The notes beneath the pieces were generated by a model. The model was not told the DNA's origin. It ran no database searches and saw only the letters and a list, made by a program, of their open reading frames with translations. From contig NZ_JACBNQ010000009.1 in assembly GCF_013403245.1 (NCBI RefSeq), positions 1-64,000 on the forward strand: DNA of 64,000 bases, in the 5' to 3' direction. The position numbers and the translations under genes are program-made. This DNA comes from Sedimentibacter hydroxybenzoicus DSM 7310. Its GTDB lineage: Bacteria; Bacillota; Clostridia; Tissierellales; Sedimentibacteraceae. Below are positions 7,796 to 16,309 of the stretch, in pieces. Each line of letters starts with the position of its first letter. Within the stretch, counting starts at the first letter, position 1.

Positions 7796-7868
7796 TTTGT
7801 TTCCTCCGCTTCATAAACTTAACATTTAAACCAAAGATGTTCGCCAAATTTCTTAATATCATTCAGTT

Positions 7869-7891
7869 TTGTATAACAATCAGTTATACAA
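7869..7891. other. Inverted repeat at a stop codon
   Basis: TTGTATAAC and GTTATACAA form perfect 9-bp arms around five bases. On the minus strand the repeat overlaps the TAA stop of the PhnB-like gene. It may be a weak terminator or a boundary structure, but no T-run follows. It does not match the AAATTNNAATTT core. Confidence 0.35.
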
Positions 7892-8252
7892 ACAAGCACC
7901 AATTAACACCAAATTTATCTATAAAACCAACCATACATGAACTAAAAAAACATGGTCCTAAGGGAAACAAAATTTGTGCGTCTTTCTCTAACACTCGAAA
8001 TGCTTTTTCAACAAGTTCTTTATCGTCTTCATTAAATTGCAAGCAAAATTGCATAGTATTGCCGATTATATTCTTTTCTTCTGTCGATTCGGACAATGCC
8101 AATATTTGTCCAAATATATCTAATTCAGCATGCAAATAACTTCCGTCTTCATTTTGATGCTCACTTATTAATTTAGCATCAAATGCTCTTTGATATAATT
8201 GGGCTGCTTCAACACTACCCTTAACATACACCTGCATCATTGATCTTATCAT
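7884..8252 (-). CDS. PhnB-like VOC protein
   Basis: A 122-residue VOC-superfamily protein of the PhnB/DUF1338-type branch. It has VYVKGSVEAAQLYQRAFDAK at the N-terminus, LDIFGQILALSES in the middle, and ends with FGVNWCLFV, close to the usual FGVxWxI motif. GGAGAG precedes ATG 8252. The metal-ligand positions typical of glyoxalase I are not obvious, as is usual for the PhnB group. Function unknown. Confidence 0.8.
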   Translation of the reverse strand: MIRSMMQVYVKGSVEAAQLYQRAFDAKLISEHQNEDGSYLHAELDIFGQILALSESTEEKNIIGNTMQFCLQFNEDDKELVEKAFRVLEKDAQILFPLGPCFFSSCMVGFIDKFGVNWCLFV

Positions 8253-8315
8253 ATACTCTCTCCTAATTTATTTAGCGCAAACTGTTCATCCTGATATCAT
8301 CTAATTCTTCCGCTG

Positions 8316-8456
8316 TTACAAATCTTTTGTTTTCATTGCCATCTCATAGCAAAATCCGTTATTATAACCAAAAGAACAATCCAGCAAATATTTATTAGTC
8401 AAATACTGAATAACTATATCTCCCTCTAATAACCAATCAATTATTTTAATAAGCAT
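8316..8456 (-). pseudogene. 5' fragment resembling a squalene-cyclase-like protein
   Basis: A 46-codon frame starts at ATG 8456 and reads MLIKIIDWLLEGDIVIQYLT at its start. This opening (IIEWLLEGDxSIQY) is known to me from prenyltransferase/squalene-oxidase-repeat proteins of Firmicutes, which continue for 250 or more residues. Here only the start survives. It lies immediately after the APH-like gene. Confidence 0.4.
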
Positions 8457-8463
8457 TCCTCAC

Positions 8464-9366
8464 TTACATTTCAAATTCAGATTTATACCATATTGGAACA
8501 GTGTTTTTCATATCATCAAACCAGTATAGAATATCTTTATTTAATTTTAAAATTGAATTCATCCTATCTGGTGCAAAATATTTTGACCATACAATAGAAG
8601 TTATTGCGCTTACCGATAAGTAATATGCCAATAGCTTCCAAAATTCTTCCGGTGGATTATAATTAAAATAACCATCAATTTGTCCTGATGCAAATGCAGG
8701 AAACTCTGTACCTAAGCGATTAAATTCATACCAAGGATCTCCGTAATTGTTAAAATCAACAGTATGCCAATCAATAACAAATAATTCTCCATCTTTTGAT
8801 AGTATCATATTACCCATATGATAGTCTCCATGATGATAACATTGAGGGCGATTTTCTAATAAAGGCTTATTAGTTTCAATGTAATCTAAAATTATTTTAT
8901 CTCCGTCAAAAGGTATACCTTCAGAACGAAATGCTTCTAATCGTTCATCAATAACTGAGAAATAACGTATTGACCAATCATCAATCCCTTGTGGAGCAGG
9001 CAAGCTGTGAATTTTACGAAGATTTTTTCCTGATTCTATACCTAACTTATACTGTTCTTTTTCTGTTAACGTTGATAAAATAGTTTCAACTTCTTCACCT
9101 TCAATCCAGCTAAGCAAGGTATACACACTTTTACCCTCGTTACAAACTCCGAAATCAATAGGAAATGGCATGTTGACATCAAAATTAATTAATTTCTTTA
9201 TTAAATCGTACTCTATTTTCTTCTGATCATATTCAGAAAAATCTGAAATGCGCAGCAATAAATGTTTTTTGTCCACCGTTTCAATATAATATTTTTTATC
9301 ACCTGACATTCCTTTATTTATCGATTCAATTTTTTTAAAAGTACTGTATAAAGGTATTTCTCTCAT
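8464..9366 (-). CDS. Aminoglycoside-phosphotransferase-family kinase
   Basis: A cytoplasmic APH/choline-kinase-fold protein of 300 residues. The Brenner-type catalytic loop is CYHHGDYHMGNMIL and the metal-binding Asp is in FVIDWHTVDFNNYGDP. The N-terminal lobe has the KKHLLLRISDF strand with the ATP-binding Lys region. I chose ATG 9366, which has GGGAG eight bases upstream; earlier TTG and ATG starts exist at 9399 and 9384. It follows the DinB-like gene with almost no gap, so the two are probably co-transcribed. Such kinases may phosphorylate antibiotics or metabolites. Confidence 0.85.
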   Translation of the reverse strand: MREIPLYSTFKKIESINKGMSGDKKYYIETVDKKHLLLRISDFSEYDQKKIEYDLIKKLINFDVNMPFPIDFGVCNEGKSVYTLLSWIEGEEVETILSTLTEKEQYKLGIESGKNLRKIHSLPAPQGIDDWSIRYFSVIDERLEAFRSEGIPFDGDKIILDYIETNKPLLENRPQCYHHGDYHMGNMILSKDGELFVIDWHTVDFNNYGDPWYEFNRLGTEFPAFASGQIDGYFNYNPPEEFWKLLAYYLSVSAITSIVWSKYFAPDRMNSILKLNKDILYWFDDMKNTVPIWYKSEFEM

Positions 9367-9401
9367 ATAATTTTCTCCCGGCATAATCAGATCCGCCAAT
9401 T

Positions 9402-10097
9402 TTAGCTTCTGTAAAAAGTTTTTTTGGTTCTAAATAATTCTTTCCATCTGCAGCAATCATTTATATGAAGCATTACATGTCTTGTTGGCGGCATTAATAA
9501 AATTCCCGCAATATCTTTTTTAGACCAAAAGTCTAAAAGCCATATTGAGTTTTCTTGTTCTGAGACACCGCCTTCAAGCATAATTTTCTCTAATTTATGA
9601 GGAGACACCTTTTGTTTCATGTCATCAGATTTTAAGTTTTGTACAATTTGTCTTGTTCTTTTTCCAACTTCATTTCTATAGTGCATTAATTCCTGTATAA
9701 CAAGAGTTTTACTTAAATTTATAATTTCATCATCAGATAATGCATTTCCTGTATCAGTTATAGCTGCATTCAATTTTTGCTTCCATTCATAATTGAATAA
9801 TTGATCCTCCCCGGCTACTAAAATAGACATCGTCAGATCCTCAATTCTTGCAATATGCCAGATTACCCATGCGATGGTTTCATCTTTTGCTGTTGGCATT
9901 ATTGCATATTCATTATCATTCAAATCGCATATAAGATTGTCAACTTCATTGTGTTCCGTGTTGGATATTTCTGATAAATGCAGTTTCGCGTGAATTTCTA
10001 AAAACAGTTCCTTGGCTTGTTCAATTTTATCTGCCTTATGTATAATCCGATTCAGTTCTTTATGCTTCTCACTTAATCCATCTCCAAAATATTTCAT
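9402..10097 (-). CDS. DinB/YfiT-like protein
   Basis: A 231-residue four-helix-bundle protein of the DinB-like superfamily. Probable metal-ligand histidines lie in EIHAKLHLSE, VIWHIARIEDLT and RHVMLHINDC. Related enzymes include thiol-dependent S-transferases (BstA-like), while others have no known activity. GAGGAGG precedes ATG 10097. The APH-like kinase follows in the same direction. The reaction is not predictable. Confidence 0.78.
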   Translation of the reverse strand: MKYFGDGLSEKHKELNRIIHKADKIEQAKELFLEIHAKLHLSEISNTEHNEVDNLICDLNDNEYAIMPTAKDETIAWVIWHIARIEDLTMSILVAGEDQLFNYEWKQKLNAAITDTGNALSDDEIINLSKTLVIQELMHYRNEVGKRTRQIVQNLKSDDMKQKVSPHKLEKIMLEGGVSEQENSIWLLDFWSKKDIAGILLMPPTRHVMLHINDCCRWKELFRTKKTFYRS

Positions 10098-10135
10098 ACA
10101 ACAACCTCCTCACAAATTGAATCTATTGGTTTGAA

Positions 10136-10566
10136 TTATATATATTTTCTCACGGTATTCCAATTAGGCATCCATTCCTGTAATATAAAGCTTTTAGCTC
10201 CTAATTCAAGGTGGAGTTCATTATCATCCAACGATCACCTATCCCTGCATAGAATTCATATTTCTTTTTCAGATATTTAACAATATTCATCCTTTCATCT
10301 TGGCTCTTACCACAATAAACTTCCCCGTCAGCGAATCCTTTTGCCGTGTACCATTTTGCTGTTATCTCATTGTATTCGGATGGTCTTGCCCCCATATATA
10401 CCAAATGATAATTCTCTGCCAATTCATTCATACATTCTACACTTCCGGCTGTTGGTATATCCTTCATAATATTTTCATCAGAAAAAAAATCATCCGCTCC
10501 TTGTAACGTTATACGATGTCTCATATCACATGTTGTTCCATCAATAAAAACTAATATTGCTTTCAT
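10136..10566 (-). pseudogene. HAD-like phosphatase, frameshifted near its 3' end
   Basis: From ATG 10566 the frame reads MKAILVFIDGTTCDMRHR, with an HAD motif-I-like FIDGT, and later YHLVYMGARPSEYN and FYAGIGDRW. After GIGDRW one base seems to be missing near 10223. In the shifted frame the expected motif continues as DNELHLELGAKSFILQEW and ends NTVRKYI with a TAA at 10136. The unshifted frame ends early at 10201. The protein belongs to a family of small HAD proteins that handle 5'-nucleotide-like substrates. A sequencing error would restore it. Confidence 0.6.
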
Positions 10567-10612
10567 ATTACTATTCCATAAACTTTTTATTTTCCAATTT
10601 AAGTTAAGCAAT

Positions 10613-10999
10613 CTACAGTTTAACCTCAAATATTGACCCTTCTCTCCTGTAGCCAAGCTTTTCATAATATAAGTCTACATCACTCATCACATAAACAGGT
10701 TGATCCGGAAAATCCTTGCATGCCTGTTCCATAAGCATTTTTCCAATTTGTTTCCCTCGATAAGTTTTTCTTACAAGCAAATCATAAACATAAACGCCAA
10801 AACCATCATCTTCACGGCAACGGGTATATCCACATAGCAGGCTGTCCTCATAAGCTAAATATGTAATACTTGACTCTAATGCCTTCAAATATTTATCGTA
10901 CCCCTTTGCCCCATGATAATCGATCCAGTCATCCCCCTCTTCCCTGAGCATATCAAACAAAGGTATTTCGTCCATTGTAGAATATCTTTTTATAATCAT
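10613..10999 (-). CDS. GNAT-family N-acetyltransferase
   Basis: A small GNAT protein of 128 residues from ATG 10999, which has AAGGAG at ideal spacing. The acetyl-CoA-binding segment is VRKTYRGKQIGKMLMEQACK and the last motif is VDLYYEKLGYRREGSIF. Its length is near the minimum for the fold. It ends 47 bp before the HAD-like pseudogene starts. The acceptor substrate is unknown. Confidence 0.82.
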   Translation of the reverse strand: MIIKRYSTMDEIPLFDMLREEGDDWIDYHGAKGYDKYLKALESSITYLAYEDSLLCGYTRCREDDGFGVYVYDLLVRKTYRGKQIGKMLMEQACKDFPDQPVYVMSDVDLYYEKLGYRREGSIFEVKL

Positions 11000-11090
11000 T
11001 TGAATCTCCTTTTTCATTCTCCGAATATGACAGCATACGTTCAAATAAATAAAACCCACCGACTATAGATGCGGGGACATCTTAATTTAG

Positions 11091-11606
11091 TTATAATGTG
11101 ATTTTATAAATATCCGCTTGTATGCCCTCATAATCAAAGCTTCTTTCATAAATTCCACCATTGTTAATAATTGTTTTTACAGAAGGTAAATTATCCCGTT
11201 CAACGGATAAGTGAAGCTGCTTTAATCCTGCTTCTTTCGCAACAATAAGTAACTGTTTTAACATTCCTGTAGCATAGCCCTTTTTACGTTCAGATGGTCT
11301 CACACTGTATCCGCAGTTACCGAAATTAATAAGGAATTCGTTTAATGTATGCCGCAAATCAATAATACCAACTATCTTATTTTCACTGTCAATAGCAAAA
11401 AATGTGTCTGTTAATACCCACTCGGGACTTACAGTCAATGGATTTGCATTACGTGCAACAGAAGCGAGCCATTCTTCATATGACTCTGTTTTATCAAGTA
11501 GTTCACTGCCATTAATCGTCATTTCACCATGTTCAAAATGTTCCTGTCGATAGCTTAATGCTTCTTTTTTCAGTTCTAGTGATGGTCTTACCAATATCAA
11601 TTTCAC
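11091..11606 (-). CDS. GNAT-family N-acetyltransferase
   Basis: A 171-residue GNAT protein. IVGIIDLRHTLNEFLINFGN forms the central strands, SVRPSERKKGYATGMLKQLL binds acetyl-CoA, and LSVERDNLPSVKTIINNGG is the last motif. The acceptor side resembles proteins annotated as YjdF/RimJ-like acetyltransferases. The start is GTG at 11606 behind GGAGGGGG. Substrate unknown. Confidence 0.85.
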   Translation of the reverse strand: MKLILVRPSLELKKEALSYRQEHFEHGEMTINGSELLDKTESYEEWLASVARNANPLTVSPEWVLTDTFFAIDSENKIVGIIDLRHTLNEFLINFGNCGYSVRPSERKKGYATGMLKQLLIVAKEAGLKQLHLSVERDNLPSVKTIINNGGIYERSFDYEGIQADIYKITL

Positions 11607-11629
11607 TATGTTTCCCCCTCCTGAATTAT

Positions 11630-12247
11630 TTAGAACCCGTACTCCTGATTTATAAGAATTACTTTTATCCTATCTTTAACAAACTGTCCTGTAATCAGGA
11701 CAAAATCATTGCAAATTCTTTGCTCATGTCTGCAATCAATGCATCTGTCCAGCTTTGTGCACGGCGTATCCTTATTAAGCCTTTTCGCATCTAAAGGTGC
11801 CGCAACCTGCCTCGTGCGATTGATAGCATCCTCTACAGTATCCGTCAATTTATTGATACCGGCTACAACGATTATTTGTTTGGGTCCATATAGCATAGGA
11901 GCAACACGACTTCCATTTCCATCAATGTTAAACAGCTTCCCATCAAGTGTAATAGCATTAGTACCTGTCAAAAATGTATCAGCATCAAAATTTTTCAGGT
12001 ATATTTCACGCTTTTCCTCGGGTGTCAGCCCTTTCTGATGTTTATCGTAAAAAACAAAGTCTCCACCCCGCATAAATTCAAATACTCCTGTCTCTTCCAA
12101 TGTAACAGAATCGCCGCATCCAACTTTTTCCCCTTTTTTAATCAGTGAAGCTATAAGTTGTATCAAATCTTCTTTATTTTCAACAAAATAGCCGGCCATA
12201 TTGTTACGCTGCAAATTTAAAATTACTTTATTTATCTTTTCGTCCAT
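11630..12247 (-). CDS. LUD-domain (LutC/YkgG-like, DUF162) protein
   Basis: A 205-residue LUD-domain protein. Typical blocks are VGCGDSVTLEETGVFEFM, ADTFLTGTNAITLDGKLFNI, GPKQIIVVAGINKL and a Cys cluster, CTKLDRCIDCRHEQRIC. LUD proteins occur in lactate-utilisation complexes with iron-sulfur proteins, but stand-alone single-gene members like this are common in Clostridia. The lutA and lutB partners are not here, so lactate oxidation is not implied. Confidence 0.82.
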   Translation of the reverse strand: MDEKINKVILNLQRNNMAGYFVENKEDLIQLIASLIKKGEKVGCGDSVTLEETGVFEFMRGGDFVFYDKHQKGLTPEEKREIYLKNFDADTFLTGTNAITLDGKLFNIDGNGSRVAPMLYGPKQIIVVAGINKLTDTVEDAINRTRQVAAPLDAKRLNKDTPCTKLDRCIDCRHEQRICNDFVLITGQFVKDRIKVILINQEYGF

Positions 12248-12289
12248 ATTAACCCCTATAAAATCAAACGTAATATTACCCGATTATAC

Positions 12290-12883
12290 TCATTTCTTTA
12301 TATATGAAAGTTCATTAAAACCATCAACTATGAAAGAAATTTCATCTTCAGCTTCTGTAAAAACATCCGTCTTTAAATATATGCTAAATTGTTCTGACGG
12401 ACCCTGCCCATGCACTGAAACAGCTTTGTCAAACACCTTAGATTTATCCTTTGCTTGTTTTGAATGCATGACAATTCTAAATGAATATGAAGTACTATCA
12501 TGTTCAGCTAATACTTCATAAGGAACGATTATTGTTCCCTCTTGGGGTAAATCATAATAGAAATCAAAAGTAAGACTCAGATATTCTTTATCTGAATTTT
12601 CATATTCAATTGATTTGAGATACATCGTGCTTGTATCTGTCTTATAAAGTATAATATCATCTTTTTCAAATGAAATAACTTCATCTAAGTCTATGTTTGG
12701 AGACAGGTCGTCTTTGTCTATTTTAATTTCTATTGATTTTTCGTTTTGACCGGTTATAATATAGCCCTTTTGCTGCGTAATTTTATTCAAGCCTGGATTC
12801 AATAAACCTCTTATAAAAATAAGTGCTATAATCATGCATATAAGAACTGCTATTAAAACTATAAATTTCATGTTTCTTCTCAA
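12290..12883 (-). CDS. Membrane-anchored protein of unknown function
   Basis: A 197-residue protein with one N-terminal hydrophobic segment (FIVLIAVLICMIIALIF, residues 6-22) and a following extracytoplasmic domain rich in beta-strand pattern. There is no lipobox Cys. The start is TTG at 12883 with CAGGAGG upstream, giving MRRNMKF; ATG 12871 is an alternative. I do not recognise the domain. It follows the boundary palindrome at 12947-12958. Confidence 0.65.
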   Translation of the reverse strand: MRRNMKFIVLIAVLICMIIALIFIRGLLNPGLNKITQQKGYIITGQNEKSIEIKIDKDDLSPNIDLDEVISFEKDDIILYKTDTSTMYLKSIEYENSDKEYLSLTFDFYYDLPQEGTIIVPYEVLAEHDSTSYSFRIVMHSKQAKDKSKVFDKAVSVHGQGPSEQFSIYLKTDVFTEAEDEISFIVDGFNELSYIKK

Positions 12884-12946
12884 TGTAGTATTCCTCCTGT
12901 TATTTAATATATCGTCTGTTAATTACTGATACGTGAAGCTACCTGC

Positions 12947-12958
12947 AAATTTTAATTT
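12947..12958. repeat. Boundary palindrome AAATTTTAATTT
   Basis: A copy of the AAATTNNAATTT core. On the minus strand it directly follows the TGA stop of the GNAT gene at 12960. The neighbouring sequence ATTTGCAGGTAG is shared exactly with the boundary at 26261-26278, which argues for a common origin. Confidence 0.5.
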
Positions 12959-12959
12959 A

Positions 12960-13418
12960 TCAGTATTTAATCATTTTATAATTTATTAGTTCAGTACCAT
13001 TGCGTATGACTTTATTTTCTGTTACAACGCTATACCCTTGTTTTTCAAAAAAAGGCTTGGCAGTAATTGATGCATATGTTTCAAAATTAAATACACCGGC
13101 TTTTCGTGCACGCTGTTCTAATTCATTTACTAAAGCAGTGGAAATACCTATTCGCTGATAATTCTTATGAACATAAAGACGGTCAATATAGCCTTTTTTA
13201 TCCATATCCGCAAAACCAACGACTTTACCATGTACTTCTGCAATCAAAGTATCGTGCTCCAAAAATGAACAATTCCATGCTTCCAAATCAATATTTCCTG
13301 TCGCCCATGCGTCAAGCTGCTCATTTGTGTAATGCTTTGCATTGATTGTGTGTACAGTATCATAAAACAGCTTTGCCATATTTGTGCAATCACTCGGTTT
13401 ATAGTCTCGTATTATCAT
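12960..13418 (-). CDS. GNAT-family N-acetyltransferase
   Basis: A 152-residue GNAT protein. It begins IIRDYKPSDCTNMAKLFYDT, and VVGFADMDKKGYIDRLYVHK leads into the acetyl-CoA loop NYQRIGISTALV. The final TYASITAKPFFEKQGYSVV is the last motif. This resembles the YafP/PA4534-type branch of GNAT enzymes. Its stop codon abuts a boundary palindrome. Substrate unknown. Confidence 0.86.
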   Translation of the reverse strand: MIIRDYKPSDCTNMAKLFYDTVHTINAKHYTNEQLDAWATGNIDLEAWNCSFLEHDTLIAEVHGKVVGFADMDKKGYIDRLYVHKNYQRIGISTALVNELEQRARKAGVFNFETYASITAKPFFEKQGYSVVTENKVIRNGTELINYKMIKY

Positions 13419-13447
13419 GATAATTTCTTTTTAAACTCCTGTTGTAT

Positions 13448-13948
13448 TTATAATCTTTTTATAAATTCTCTTATCTTCTTATGATTTTTAAATATAACAA
13501 TCTTGATATTATCTGTGTTATTCAGCATAGCATAATATCGCTTTCTGTTATTTTTATTAAAATTCCAAACAGATTTTAAAAATTTAAAATCAAATTTTTC
13601 CGGACAATATCCACCCATGTCAGAACGACTTTTACCATAGTTTTTTATAACTCTTTCTATTACTCCGTAAATGCATTTTATTCGTGGAAAATCCATATAA
13701 ATAACGGTATCACAATATTTTAACCTGAGTGGTATTGTACGTCCAAAGTTTCCATCCATAATCCACCTTGGCTTTATAAGTTCCCGCAGCAAAAGTTCGT
13801 CAAATTCATCATTAGAAGCATTTTGCCAATTATCTCTCCAATATAATGTATCAAGATGAATTAAAGGCAAATTCAACTTGGAAGATATCTCTTTTGAAAA
13901 TGTCGTCTTTCCGCAGCCGTTACCACCTATAATAATTATACGTTCCAA
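13448..13948 (-). CDS. P-loop nucleotide kinase-like (FlaR/topology-modulation family)
   Basis: A 166-residue P-loop protein with Walker A GGNGCGKTTFS at residues 8-18, then LPLIHLDTLYWRDNWQ and MDGNFGRTIPLRL, the pattern of adenylate-kinase-like proteins labelled DNA topology modulation protein (FlaR). Helicase features are absent. It probably phosphorylates a small molecule; the topology-modulation name comes from early work and may be misleading. ATG 13948 follows GGAGGC. Confidence 0.8.
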   Translation of the reverse strand: MERIIIIGGNGCGKTTFSKEISSKLNLPLIHLDTLYWRDNWQNASNDEFDELLLRELIKPRWIMDGNFGRTIPLRLKYCDTVIYMDFPRIKCIYGVIERVIKNYGKSRSDMGGYCPEKFDFKFLKSVWNFNKNNRKRYYAMLNNTDNIKIVIFKNHKKIREFIKRL

Positions 13949-13997
13949 ATATGCCTCCTGAATATATATAACAAATAACTAAGACAAATACTTAATT

Positions 13998-14438
13998 TTA
14001 TGTATCTATTCTTTTTAAATCTGTCAGTGCCTTATTTCTGTAATTCAAATCCTCTCTTGTATTAAACCCTTTGCGCTCCCAAAATGTGTTCCCAATACCA
14101 TTGTTTTTAAAAACTACAAGTGCGACCTTGTGAATACCTTCGCCTTTCAAGGCTTTTAATGCAGTGTCAATCAAGGCGGAGCCAATACCTTTGTTTCTAT
14201 CTGCAATTGAAACTGCTGTATGGTGAATATAACCGCGCCGACCATCGTGACCGGATAATATTACTCCTGCGATTTTGCCGGATACAAGCGCAACAAAACA
14301 AGTATTTGGATTTCGCTTCAGGTATTTATCAATACCTGATTTTGAATCATCTATGTCGTTCAGACCCATTCCGGGCGTTGACATCCATAGTTCATATATT
14401 TCTTCATAATCATTAATAGTTAGTTTTCTTATTTCCAT
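13998..14438 (-). CDS. GNAT-family N-acetyltransferase
   Basis: A 146-residue GNAT protein from ATG 14438, which has CAGGTG upstream; an ATG at 14492 adds an unsupported extension. Key blocks are CFVALVSGKIAGVILSGHDG, YIHHTAVSIADRNKGIGSAL for acetyl-CoA binding, and VVFKNNGIGNTFWERKGFNT. It resembles the YpeA group of uncharacterised acetyltransferases. Substrate unknown. Confidence 0.85.
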   Translation of the reverse strand: MEIRKLTINDYEEIYELWMSTPGMGLNDIDDSKSGIDKYLKRNPNTCFVALVSGKIAGVILSGHDGRRGYIHHTAVSIADRNKGIGSALIDTALKALKGEGIHKVALVVFKNNGIGNTFWERKGFNTREDLNYRNKALTDLKRIDT

Positions 14439-14498
14439 ATTTTCACCTGCATTTTGGGGATGAAACAGAAAATGCCCCAAATATATTTCCATATAATA

Positions 14499-14912
14499 TT
14501 ATTTTCTGTTTGGCCTTCTCTTAATTCCCAATAACTGACTAAAGTCATTAAACATAGAAGTATCAACCGGCTTAAACATTATCCATTTTCCGTCATGATA
14601 TGTCGTTGCTTCATCATAGATTTTCTGTACATCTTCAGAATAATTCTCTCTGCCTGCCTCAAATTTTACACGCTCATCTTTTCCGAAGATGATCATAAAG
14701 CCAATACAATTTTCCTTTGCAAATAAAGTACAAAGAGTCTTTCCGCCTCTGCGATATTTATACTCATATACCCATTCTCTGTACCCCTTGTTCCAAAGAG
14801 TATCCATATCATATTTTGTATCAATTAATTGGCATAATTCTGTCCACACATTGTACAGTGGCTGCCCCAATAAGTCCGTCATTTCTTTATCATTTGGTAT
14901 TTTATCTAACAT
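14499..14912 (-). CDS. DUF3788-family protein
   Basis: A 137-residue protein whose pattern I recognise as DUF3788: WTELCQLIDTKYDM, the EWVYEYKYRRGGKTLCTLFA block, IIFGKDERVKFEAGRE, and KWIMFKPVD near the end. These stand-alone cytoplasmic proteins are frequent in Clostridia and Bacteroidetes and have no established function. The neighbouring DUF3781 gene follows the same arrangement of isolated genes. Confidence 0.78.
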   Translation of the reverse strand: MLDKIPNDKEMTDLLGQPLYNVWTELCQLIDTKYDMDTLWNKGYREWVYEYKYRRGGKTLCTLFAKENCIGFMIIFGKDERVKFEAGRENYSEDVQKIYDEATTYHDGKWIMFKPVDTSMFNDFSQLLGIKRRPNRK

Positions 14913-14935
14913 ATTCTCAACTCCCCTTGCTATAT

Positions 14936-15196
14936 TTATTTTAACTTATGAGCCGTAATTATAGTATAACTATAAGCATTTACTGTTATTTTACAATCAC
15001 CAGCATCTATGTACCAATTCTTGCCTTTCCTGATCATACTGCTATCAGGCTCTTCAATTTTATTCTTACACCAACTGACAACATCGTCTACACCTAAACA
15101 AAGATTTCTTTTAATTCGTTCTATTCCTAAATCAGTTGTATGCAACTTATCCATGTTTAAAATCAGTTCATTTTTATCATTCATTTTTTGCACCAT
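14936..15196 (-). CDS. DUF3781-family protein
   Basis: An 86-residue protein matching DUF3781: LHTTDLGIERIKRNLCL, VDDVVSWCKNKIEEPDSSMI, and GKNWYIDAGDCKITVNAYSY followed by TIITAHK. Starts at 15196 and 15184 are both possible, and neither has a strong ribosome binding site. No function is known for the family. It is followed by the DUF3788 gene's upstream neighbour fragment rather than an operon partner. Confidence 0.75.
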   Translation of the reverse strand: MVQKMNDKNELILNMDKLHTTDLGIERIKRNLCLGVDDVVSWCKNKIEEPDSSMIRKGKNWYIDAGDCKITVNAYSYTIITAHKLK

Positions 15197-15242
15197 TTAT
15201 TAACCTTTTAAATTCTTATTTGTCTATCAACTTTAACATCTG

Positions 15243-15474
15243 TTATTTTATTACTGCTTCTATTATCGCTCTGCAAACTCCACAAGGAGAATAATAATCA
15301 GAAGCATCAATAATAATACCGTTGTTTTCTGCTTCCTTTAACATTTCTCTAATGCCAATTTCCAATAATGCTTTTGTAACGGCCTTCCGAACAATGCTTG
15401 CACCTTCCTGTACAACTATTTGTTACAGTAAATTCTAATCTATCAATTTCCTTTATGTATTTATTTAAACTCAT
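15243..15474 (-). pseudogene. Chimera: radical SAM 5' end joined to a deaminase-like 3' end
   Basis: ATG 15474 opens MSLNKYIKEIDRLEFTVTNS and reaches CTGRCKHCSEG, the CX3CX2C cluster of a radical SAM protein, before a stop at 15350. In another frame the same strand reads EGASIVRKAVTKALLEIG, then DASDYYSPCGVCRAIIEAVI and a stop at 15243. The latter looks like the C-terminus of a cytidine-deaminase-like protein, with zinc-ligand motif PCGVC. The join lies somewhere within about 15395-15435. Neither gene is complete. Confidence 0.6.
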
Positions 15475-15520
15475 ACTTGTCTCCCCTTCACAGAAACCAA
15501 AGTTTGTCTCATAAATTGGA

Positions 15521-16309
15521 TTATATCTCTCTAGCTATTCCAAGCAATTCAAGTGAATTTTGAATTTGCCCTTTTGTCTTGAAGTTTATTATCGGAGACT
15601 TATAATCATAAACCATAAGATACTCTTGATTTCTCGGTGCTTCATCTATGATAATTCCATTAAAATCAATTACTGCCGTCGGTGCTGTCTGATATTTTGA
15701 TATGCTGTTAACGGATATTACATTCATTGTATTTTCTAAAGCTCTTGTAACGAGAGCAGATTTAATTATGTTATATCTTTCAATCGAATCATTTTCTAAA
15801 ACATCACAAAAACTAACAAAACACAGTTCAACACCTGATTTGAATAATTCCCTGAAACTTTCGGGAAATTTAACTTCATAGCAAATTCGAAATCCTACCT
15901 TTATATCGTCAATTTGATATACACCTTGTTTGTTTCCCTTTGTAAAATTATCTAAATCCCATCCCCATAATATCCTCTTATCATAATCTCCGATAATATC
16001 ACCATCAGAATTTATTAAAAGAAGTGAATTATAATACTTAGATGATTCTTTTCTGATCGTACCTAAAGCAATATACATATCATTTTCTTTTGCAAGTAAT
16101 TGAATTTCTTTAATAACAGAGTTTAGGAGTTCAAAATCAATATTTTTAATTTCAGGCGTTTCGACAGGCGGATAGCCACAAACCGCACATTCTTGAAAAA
16201 CAAGAAGCCTGACCTTATTTTTAGCCGCTTCCGTAACAGCTCTAACAATGTGTTTGTAATTTTCAGTTATATTTGAACTGCCCGGAAACTGAAAAATTCC
16301 AATTTTCAT
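15521..16309 (-). CDS. Carbon-nitrogen hydrolase (nitrilase superfamily)
   Basis: A 262-residue nitrilase-superfamily amidase. The catalytic triad is visible: Glu in VFQECAVCGYPP (about 41), Lys in GDYDKRILWGW (about 110), and Cys in GFRICYEVKFPE (about 144). The length is normal. It hydrolyses or transfers a C-N bond in the cytoplasm; the substrate is unknown. ATG 16309 follows GGAGGGG and directly abuts a truncated methyltransferase gene. Confidence 0.87.
   Translation of the reverse strand: MKIGIFQFPGSSNITENYKHIVRAVTEAAKNKVRLLVFQECAVCGYPPVETPEIKNIDFELLNSVIKEIQLLAKENDMYIALGTIRKESSKYYNSLLLINSDGDIIGDYDKRILWGWDLDNFTKGNKQGVYQIDDIKVGFRICYEVKFPESFRELFKSGVELCFVSFCDVLENDSIERYNIIKSALVTRALENTMNVISVNSISKYQTAPTAVIDFNGIIIDEAPRNQEYLMVYDYKSPIINFKTKGQIQNSLELLGIAREI

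Noticed and set aside
7869-7891. A ninth boundary site
   Set aside because: It is a perfect palindrome at a gene end, but its sequence TTGTATAAC is unrelated to the AAATTNNAATTT core, so I did not count it.
15350-15474. A genuine 41-residue radical SAM miniprotein
   Set aside because: A radical SAM barrel needs about 200 residues. The frame ends within an unrelated deaminase-like tail, so it is a fragment.
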